Below are positions 59,394-64,000 of a stretch of 64,000 nucleotides of DNA, one piece after another. The notes under the pieces are model-generated. The model ran no database searches, had not been told where the DNA came from, and saw nothing but the letters and a program-made list of their open reading frames with translations. Within the stretch, counting starts at the first letter, position 1. Every line of letters starts with the position of its first letter. A program made the translations under genes and the position numbers. This DNA is from DASVHS01 sp038244815 (GTDB lineage: Bacteria; Acidobacteriota; Thermoanaerobaculia; Gp7-AA8): the NCBI GenBank assembly GCA_038244815.1, contig JBBRTB010000001.1:1-64000 (forward strand). Reading direction: 5' to 3'.

Positions 59394-59660
59394 GTGAAAC
59401 GCTCACGCGCGCAGCTCGAGTTCCGATTGGCAGACCCCAACGATAAAGTCCCCGGCCAGCCCGCCGGCCGATACTACGTCGACTCCCAGTGCATCGATTG
59501 CGATCTCTGCCGCGAGACTGCGCCCGGGAACTTCATACGCAACGACGAAGCAGGCTTCTCCTACGTGTTCAAGCAGCCCGAGTCCCCCGATGAAGAGACG
59601 CTCTGTAAAGACGCGCTCGACAACTGCCCTGTCGAAGCCATCGGAAACGACGGAACCTAG
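59394..59660 (+). CDS. Small single-cluster 4Fe-4S ferredoxin
   Basis: An 88-residue ferredoxin. Core RYYVDSQCIDCDLCRETAPG gives three Cys (C-x2-C-x2-C), and DNCPVEAIG supplies the fourth with its Cys-Pro. A second half-motif binding another cluster is absent. The start is GTG 59394 by the -10 upstream; residues before it are not ferredoxin-like. Electron partners are unknown. Confidence 0.88.
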   Translation: MKRSRAQLEFRLADPNDKVPGQPAGRYYVDSQCIDCDLCRETAPGNFIRNDEAGFSYVFKQPESPDEETLCKDALDNCPVEAIGNDGT

Positions 59661-59719
59661 TGGAGTGTAACGGTGCGCGCACCGGGGTCCGGACGTTTCC
59701 GGGGAGCCTCGCGGCTCAT

Positions 59720-60145
59720 TCAATGCATCTTGTTGTCGATCGACACCTGATCGTGCCAGTCGTCGGCGAGCAGCACCTCGATCAGCTCCTGCAGCTCTTC
59801 CATGTGAAACGGCTTCGTCAGCGCAGCGGTCATGTTGTTGCCTTTCGTGATCGTCAGGATGTCGCCCTTCCCTGACGCGACGACCACCGGCGTTTTCTTT
59901 CCCTGCTGCGCGTACCAGGCGATCCACTCCTCGCCGCTCATGCCCGGAAGGTTGAGATCGAGCAGGATCAGGCGCGTGTCGGGATTCGATTTGAGAATGT
60001 CGATGCCCTCGACGGCGCCGGAGGCGGACAGAACCTCGTACCCTCGCTTCTGCAGGTATGACTTGTAGAGCGCGAGTACATCCGGGTCGTCTTCGATGGC
60101 CAGGATCTTGTGGTTCTCCTGCTTATGACGAGTCATTTCGAGCAT
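59720..60145 (-). CDS. Single-domain response regulator (CheY-like)
   Basis: A 141-residue receiver domain. Acidic pair EDDP near 18-21, phosphoacceptor Asp63 in LILLDLNLPGMSG and Lys111 in ALTKPF are all present. No output domain exists, so it acts through protein contacts. The start could be ATG 60145 or 60136. No kinase is adjacent, so it is orphaned here. Confidence 0.92.
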   Translation of the reverse strand: MLEMTRHKQENHKILAIEDDPDVLALYKSYLQKRGYEVLSASGAVEGIDILKSNPDTRLILLDLNLPGMSGEEWIAWYAQQGKKTPVVVASGKGDILTITKGNNMTAALTKPFHMEELQELIEVLLADDWHDQVSIDNKMH

Positions 60146-60220
60146 CGATCTGGTCTCCGCCGTCCTCCACTTGCGAGTTCCGTGCTAACTGCTGAGTTGT
60201 CGGCGGCTTCGCAAATAACG

Positions 60221-60226
60221 AATAAT
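60221..60226 (+). promoter_or_regulatory. -10 box (AATAAT) for the acyltransferase operon
   Basis: AATAAT ends six bases before GTG 60233, again without Shine-Dalgarno. Confidence 0.35.
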
Positions 60227-60232
60227 CGCGTC

Positions 60233-60496
60233 GTGGGCATCGCGCTGTGGCTGCTGTGCGGAGTGACCGTCTTCGCGATCGCGCGATGGGTTCCCGCTGG
60301 CCGGCCATCCGGCTTCGGGCGCGAGCTGATCGTGGCGCTCGTGGTCTCGTTCGCCGCGGGACTAGGCGCCTCGTTGCTCGACTTCGGCGGCTGGGCGGAG
60401 CTCGACTGGCGCGCCGGCGTATTCGTGACGGCCTGCTCGTTCGCGGCGATCGGGTTCAGCCGGTCGATCGCTCTGGCAAAGCGGAGCGCGGCCTGA
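60233..60496 (+). CDS. Small three-helix membrane protein
   Basis: An 87-residue hydrophobic protein with three helices (GIALWLLCGVTVFAIARW, LIVALVVSFAAGLGASLL, GVFVTACSFAAIGF). It resembles small GlsB/YeaQ-like proteins in layout, but no family is certain. The GTG 60233 start is chosen for the nearby -10; an upstream extension to 60110 would be polar and unlike the family. Its TGA overlaps the CTG of the acyltransferase. Confidence 0.6.
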   Translation: MGIALWLLCGVTVFAIARWVPAGRPSGFGRELIVALVVSFAAGLGASLLDFGGWAELDWRAGVFVTACSFAAIGFSRSIALAKRSAA

Positions 60497-61389
60497 GATC
60501 CATCCGCGCCGCGGCCACGATCCTGCTCGTCGCACTCAACAGTCTCTTCTGGGGGATTCCGATCACGATCCTCGGACTGGTGAAGGTGGTGATGCCCACA
60601 GCGGCGGCGCGGCGGCGCATCCGCACCGCTCTGACGGACCTCGGTTCGCGATGGAGCGGCACGAACAACCGCATCTTCGACGCCATGGTCAGGACGCGAT
60701 GGGACATCCGCGGCGTGGAGGGCCTGCGGCCTGAGGGTCACTATCTGATTCTCAGCAACCACGTGTCGTGGCTGGACATCTTCGTGCTGTTCCGCGCCTT
60801 CCACCGGCGCGTGGCATTCATGCGCTTTTTTCTCAAGCGGGAGCTGATCTGGTTTCCGATCATCGGACTGGCCTGCTGGGCCATGGATTTTCCGTTCATG
60901 CGCCGTTACAGCCCCGCGTATCTGGCCCGCCATCCTGAAAAGCGCGGCCGCGATCTCGAGGCCACCCGCCGAACCTGCCGCCGCTATCGCAGGATCCCCG
61001 TGGCCATCCTCAATTTTCTGGAGGGGACGCGCTTCTCCGGGGAGAAGCACGCCGATCAGGATTCGCCGTATCGGAATCTGCTGCGGCCCCGGGTGGGAGG
61101 GACGGCGTTCGTGCTGGCGTCGCTCGGCGAGCAACTCGACGCCATCGTCGACGTCACCATCGTCTATCCCCGCCAGGACGTGACGCTGTGGGAGTTCCTC
61201 ACCGGCCGCATCGAGGCCATCGTCGTACGGGCCCGGGTGCTGGAGGTGCCGCCGGAGTTCGTCAGCGCCGCCATTACCGAGCCCGGCCCGGCCCGGGAGA
61301 GGTTCCGGGAATGGATCGATGAGCTCTGGCTGGAGAAGGACGCTCTTGTCGAGGAGTTGCGTACCGTGATACCTTCGTACCATGGTTGA
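60493..61389 (+). CDS. 1-acyl-sn-glycerol-3-phosphate acyltransferase-like (PlsC), probable CTG start
   Basis: A 298-residue membrane acyltransferase. Motif I SNHVSWLD (NHxxxxD), motif III EGTRFSG, and FLKRELIWFPIIG are typical of PlsC. The N-terminus LRSIRAAATILLVALNSLFW is a membrane segment. No ATG, GTG or TTG lies at the start of this segment; CTG 60493 overlaps the preceding stop (CTGA) and has GGAG six bases before it. It should acylate lysophosphatidate or a similar lipid. Confidence 0.85.
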   Translation: MRSIRAAATILLVALNSLFWGIPITILGLVKVVMPTAAARRRIRTALTDLGSRWSGTNNRIFDAMVRTRWDIRGVEGLRPEGHYLILSNHVSWLDIFVLFRAFHRRVAFMRFFLKRELIWFPIIGLACWAMDFPFMRRYSPAYLARHPEKRGRDLEATRRTCRRYRRIPVAILNFLEGTRFSGEKHADQDSPYRNLLRPRVGGTAFVLASLGEQLDAIVDVTIVYPRQDVTLWEFLTGRIEAIVVRARVLEVPPEFVSAAITEPGPARERFREWIDELWLEKDALVEELRTVIPSYHG

Positions 61390-61645
61390 AGCGAAATACG
61401 AGATCGAGCGCGTGCAGACCGGCGTGCGCATCGAGAAGCGCATCCTCAAGGTCCTCAAAGGTCTGGCCGAATATCACGACATGTCCCTGGGCGACCTCCT
61501 GGAAGGCATCGTCCTGCACGCCTTCGAGGGCAAGGCTCCCTTCGGCAAGGAGAGCATCCGCAAGATCGGCGAGCTCCGGAAGGTCTATCACCTCGATCTC
61601 GGTGCCGCCGCCAGCCACAAACTCATCGAGCGCAAGCGGACATGA
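61382..61645 (+). CDS. Small protein with ribbon-helix-helix-like pattern
   Basis: An 87-residue protein. After MVEAKYEIERVQ it reads TGVRIEKRILKVLKGLAEYH then DMSLGDLLEGIVLHAFEG, a strand-helix-helix pattern like ribbon-helix-helix DNA-binding proteins. It overlaps the acyltransferase stop by eight bases and the next gene by four. Role unknown; it could be autoregulatory. Confidence 0.6.
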   Translation: MVEAKYEIERVQTGVRIEKRILKVLKGLAEYHDMSLGDLLEGIVLHAFEGKAPFGKESIRKIGELRKVYHLDLGAAASHKLIERKRT

Positions 61646-61836
61646 ACGATCGCGAGTTCGTTGCCGCCTCCGAGAGCACGACGCTGCCCGAGCTCCATCA
61701 CCGCGACCACGTTCGCGCCGCGTGGTGCTACCTCACCTGGCGCCCTTCGATTCTCGATCGGCTGTACCGGCCCGACACGATCCGCTCGGCGCGGGCGCGA
61801 TGCTCGTTCGTGCTTCCCGACGCCGCCCGGGCGTGA
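61642..61836 (+). pseudogene. Truncated N-terminal fragment of a conserved hypothetical family
   Basis: A 64-residue frame starts MNDREFVAASESTTLPELHH then RDHVRAAWCYL, matching my memory of a family of roughly 150-190 residues whose next part is an ERxRAGI-type helix and a YHETxT motif. Here it departs into Arg-rich sequence and stops, and no other frame continues the family. It is coupled to the upstream gene by ATGA. Probably a remnant. Confidence 0.45.
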
Positions 61837-61851
61837 CAGTCTCTGCCATCT

Positions 61852-61893
61852 ACGAAGATTTTCGTTGACGATACGAAACCCTTCGTATAGCTT
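61852..61893 (+). promoter_or_regulatory. BlaI operators and promoter
   Basis: Two inverted repeats, ACGAA-GATT-TTCGT (61852-61865) and ATACGAA-ACCC-TTCGTAT (61871-61888), share the ACGAA/TTCGT core. A TTGACG (61865-61870) and TATAGC (61886-61891) flank the second, 15 bases apart. The second dyad lies between and over the -10, as expected for autorepression by the BlaI-like gene 40 bases downstream. Confidence 0.75.
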
Positions 61894-61929
61894 CTCCGTA
61901 TCGAGACTGAGAAGCGGAGGACTGGCAAG

Positions 61930-62316
61930 ATGACCGAGGCGATCCCGAGACCCACCGACGCGGAACTGACGATCCTCAGAGTGCTGTGGGAGCGAGGGCC
62001 GAGCACCGTGCGCGAGGTACATGATGCCCTGAGCTCGACTCAGGCCACGGGCTACACGACCGTTCTCAAGCTCATGCAGATCATGACCGAGAAGGGTCTG
62101 GTGGTCCGCGACGAGTCGGAGCGCGCGCACGTGTACGAGGCCAGTCACACCGAGCAACGCATGCAGCGGCACATCGTGGCCGACCTCGTCGAGCGGGCCT
62201 TCGGCGGATCGCCCGCGAAGCTGGTCCTCCAGGCACTGTCAGCACGCAAAGCGTCGCCGGCAGAGCTCAACGAAATCCGCGAACTTCTCGACAGACTGGA
62301 AGGAGACAAGCGATGA
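61930..62316 (+). CDS. blaI: BlaI/MecI/CopY-family repressor
   Basis: A 128-residue winged-helix repressor (PTDAELTILRVLWERGPSTV, TTVLKLMQIMTEKGLV) with a C-terminal dimer and protease-cleavage helix (NEIRELLDRLEGDKR). ATG 61930 has GGAGG nine bases upstream. It probably represses its own operon through the 61852-61888 dyads and is released when the coupled membrane protease is activated. ATGA overlap with the sensor gene. Confidence 0.92.
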   Translation: MTEAIPRPTDAELTILRVLWERGPSTVREVHDALSSTQATGYTTVLKLMQIMTEKGLVVRDESERAHVYEASHTEQRMQRHIVADLVERAFGGSPAKLVLQALSARKASPAELNEIRELLDRLEGDKR

Positions 62317-64000
62317 ATACAGCCGATCTTCTAGGTGGACCGCTGGGTCATGCCGTCGGCCTGGCACTTCTGCACGCACTCTGGCAGGGCACGATCGTGG
62401 CCATCGTTCTCGCGGCCATCCTCACTCTTTCCAGCCGTCGCAGCGCGGCATTCCGCTACGGTCTGTCCTGCGCGGCACTGGCCATCGTGTTTGCTCTGGC
62501 CGTGATCACGGGCGTGCGCTCGTACAACCCGGGACCGGCCGTCACCGCGTCGCCGGCGGTGACCGCGGTCGCCGACGCATCGGCGGTCGATGACGCCGTC
62601 CTCATCGCGGCCAGCAGCACTCCCCGGTCGTGGCACGACACCTGGCTCGCCACGATTTCCACGCTTCTCGCGCACATCCCGCAGATCGTGGTCCTCTGGT
62701 TCCTGGGAGTGCTCGTGCTGACGCTTCGGCTGGCGGCGAGCTGGACGCGCACGCGCGCGCTGGCCACTCGAGGAGCGGTCACGGCGGACGAAACATGGCA
62801 ACTCATGGCCGCGCGTCTCTCGCAGGCGCTGGGGTTGCGCAGGCCGGTGCGGCTCGTCGTGTCCGGCGGCGTGGACGTGCCCAGTGTGGTGGGATGGCTC
62901 AAGCCCGCCATTCTCCTGCCGGTGAGCAGTCTGACCGGCCTGACCTCCGAACAACTGGAGATGGTGCTCGCCCACGAGGTCGCGCACATCCGCCGTCACG
63001 ATTTTCTGATCAACGCGATGCAGTCGGTGGTGGAGACTCTGCTCTTCTACCATCCGGCGGTGTGGTGGCTGTCGCGACAGATCCGCATCGAGCGCGAGAA
63101 CTGCTGCGACGATCTGGCGGTGTCGGTGTGCGGCGACGCCATCCTCTACGCCCGTGCCCTGGCGCAGCTCGAAGAACTGCGAACCTCACCGCTGCTGGCG
63201 ATCGCGGCGAACGGCGGATCGCTGCTCGACCGTGTGCGGCGCCTCGTCGGCGCACACAGCGACCGGTCGCTCTTCTCCAGCGGCTGGACCGCCGCCGCGG
63301 CCATGGCCAGCTTCGTGGCCTTGCTCACGCTGACCACGGCGCCGATCCTCGCCGAGCGCCAGACCCCTCCGCCAGCGCCGCCAGCGAAGCCCGCGGTCGC
63401 ACACGTGGATGTGCGCGCGCCGAAGCCTGCCACGGAGCCGACGCCGGAGCCCGACGAACTGGATGTGGACGTCGACGCGGTGGTTCCCGTTCCTGCCCTG
63501 CCGCCGGAGCCACCAGAACCGCCTGACCTCAGCGTCGTGCTTTCCAGCGTCGCGCCACGCGTCAGAGTGAGACCACGCGCGCTTCAGAGCCCCGTCCGGC
63601 ACGGCTACATGGTTGCACCGACAGCACAAGCCGTCGTCGAGGGAGTCACCGGCGCGCTCGTGTGGGACGTCGACAACGAGGACCAGAGCTCCTCGCCCAC
63701 GCCTCCCGGGAAGCTGTCGGTCGACGAGCTGATCGCGCTGCGCGTACAGGGTGTGACGCCCGAATACATCCAGGAGATGCGCTCGATCGGATTCGGCAAG
63801 CTCTCCATCCGCGAGATCATCGCGCTGCGCAGCCAGGGCATCACCCCCGACGAGATCGGCAAGATGCGCTCCACGGGACTGGGCGATCTGAGCGCGCACG
63901 ACATCGTCGCTCTTCACGTTCAGGGTGTCACTCCCGATTACATCAGCGCGATGCGCACCGCGGGTGTGAACATCAAAACGGCCAACGAAGCCGTTTCGCT
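62313..64000 (+). CDS. blaR1: BlaR1-like M56 membrane metalloprotease with C-terminal repeats (3' end outside window)
   Basis: 562 residues are visible. Membrane helices at about 10-40, 48-68, 120-140 and 325-345 surround an M56 zinc site HEVAHIRRHD (HExxH, near 220) and ENCCDDLAV. A Pro/Glu-rich linker leads to three tandem 29-residue repeats from 63712 (unit LSVDELIALRVQGVTPEYI then QEMRSIGFGK), each with a conserved QGxTP core. There is no penicillin-binding domain in what is visible. It likely cleaves BlaI on sensing an envelope signal. Confidence 0.9.
   Translation, partial: MNTADLLGGPLGHAVGLALLHALWQGTIVAIVLAAILTLSSRRSAAFRYGLSCAALAIVFALAVITGVRSYNPGPAVTASPAVTAVADASAVDDAVLIAASSTPRSWHDTWLATISTLLAHIPQIVVLWFLGVLVLTLRLAASWTRTRALATRGAVTADETWQLMAARLSQALGLRRPVRLVVSGGVDVPSVVGWLKPAILLPVSSLTGLTSEQLEMVLAHEVAHIRRHDFLINAMQSVVETLLFYHPAVWWLSRQIRIERENCCDDLAVSVCGDAILYARALAQLEELRTSPLLAIAANGGSLLDRVRRLVGAHSDRSLFSSGWTAAAAMASFVALLTLTTAPILAERQTPPPAPPAKPAVAHVDVRAPKPATEPTPEPDELDVDVDAVVPVPALPPEPPEPPDLSVVLSSVAPRVRVRPRALQSPVRHGYMVAPTAQAVVEGVTGALVWDVDNEDQSSSPTPPGKLSVDELIALRVQGVTPEYIQEMRSIGFGKLSIREIIALRSQGITPDEIGKMRSTGLGDLSAHDIVALHVQGVTPDYISAMRTAGVNIKTANEAVS

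Overview
This is a GC-rich window packed with genes from what looks like a Gram-negative soil or sediment bacterium. The best guess is Acidobacteriota (a Thermoanaerobaculia- or Vicinamibacteria-like lineage) or a near relative. Reasons: an outer-membrane LPS lipoprotein (LptE) next to leuS, a serine/threonine kinase with a TolB-like sensor domain paired with a winged-helix/FHA regulator, a BlaI/BlaR1 pair whose sensor carries 29-residue repeats, giant carboxypeptidase-regulatory-like surface proteins, and interspersed palindromic repeats. The placement is inference; no rRNA gene is present. I see no tRNA, CRISPR array, prophage or insertion sequence.

Layout. 1-12 kb (minus strand): a giant secreted multidomain surface protein of at least 3,724 residues, cut by the left edge, and a small secreted protein before it. 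12-21 kb: leuS-lptE, a hemolysin III/TrhA-like membrane protein, dtd, a DinB protein coupled to a HAMP-SpoIIE phosphatase, a methyltransferase, a palindromic repeat, a broken HD-hydrolase gene, a PH-like membrane protein. 21-26 kb: ssb, a GH3/NagZ-like hydrolase, mutS. 26-30 kb: a six-gene plus-strand run (ACP, ketoacyl synthase, STAS, asparaginase, rhodanese-like lipoprotein, DsbA-like protein). 30-38.5 kb: outer-membrane barrel and hemW, then HD-GYP/TPR/roadblock signalling genes, then meaB, a small membrane protein, pheT and a coiled-coil protein. 38.5-48 kb: acyl-CoA dehydrogenase, DinB, a PNPOx/MocR divergent pair, a compact aconitase, a JAMM lipoprotein, and the FHA regulator facing the kinase. 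48-52.4 kb: a scarred accessory island with duplicated fragments of der and of the kinase, a kdpD remnant, and a small surface-protein operon whose first gene has an in-frame TGA in its signal peptide. 52.4-64 kb: der, a VTE5/VTE6-like fusion, a glycosyltransferase-methyltransferase fusion with a mannose-1-phosphate guanylyltransferase, amidohydrolase, ArsN2-like acetyltransferase, SIMPL protein, ferredoxin, response regulator, acyltransferase operon, and blaI-blaR1 running off the right edge.

Three genome-wide habits stand out. (1) Many first genes of operons have a -10 hexamer ending only 6-11 bases before the start codon and no Shine-Dalgarno sequence, which predicts leaderless or nearly leaderless mRNAs; some divergent pairs share one symmetric -10. 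(2) Three genes appear to begin with CTG behind a good Shine-Dalgarno sequence. (3) GC-rich heptad repeats of the GGCCTCG type form hairpins between genes and also sit in frame inside pheT, hemW (twice) and leuS, adding Gly/Pro/Arg/Ala-rich loops. They resemble the protein-embedded palindromic elements known from Rickettsia. These, together with the scarred 48-52 kb island, are the most novel signals I can support.
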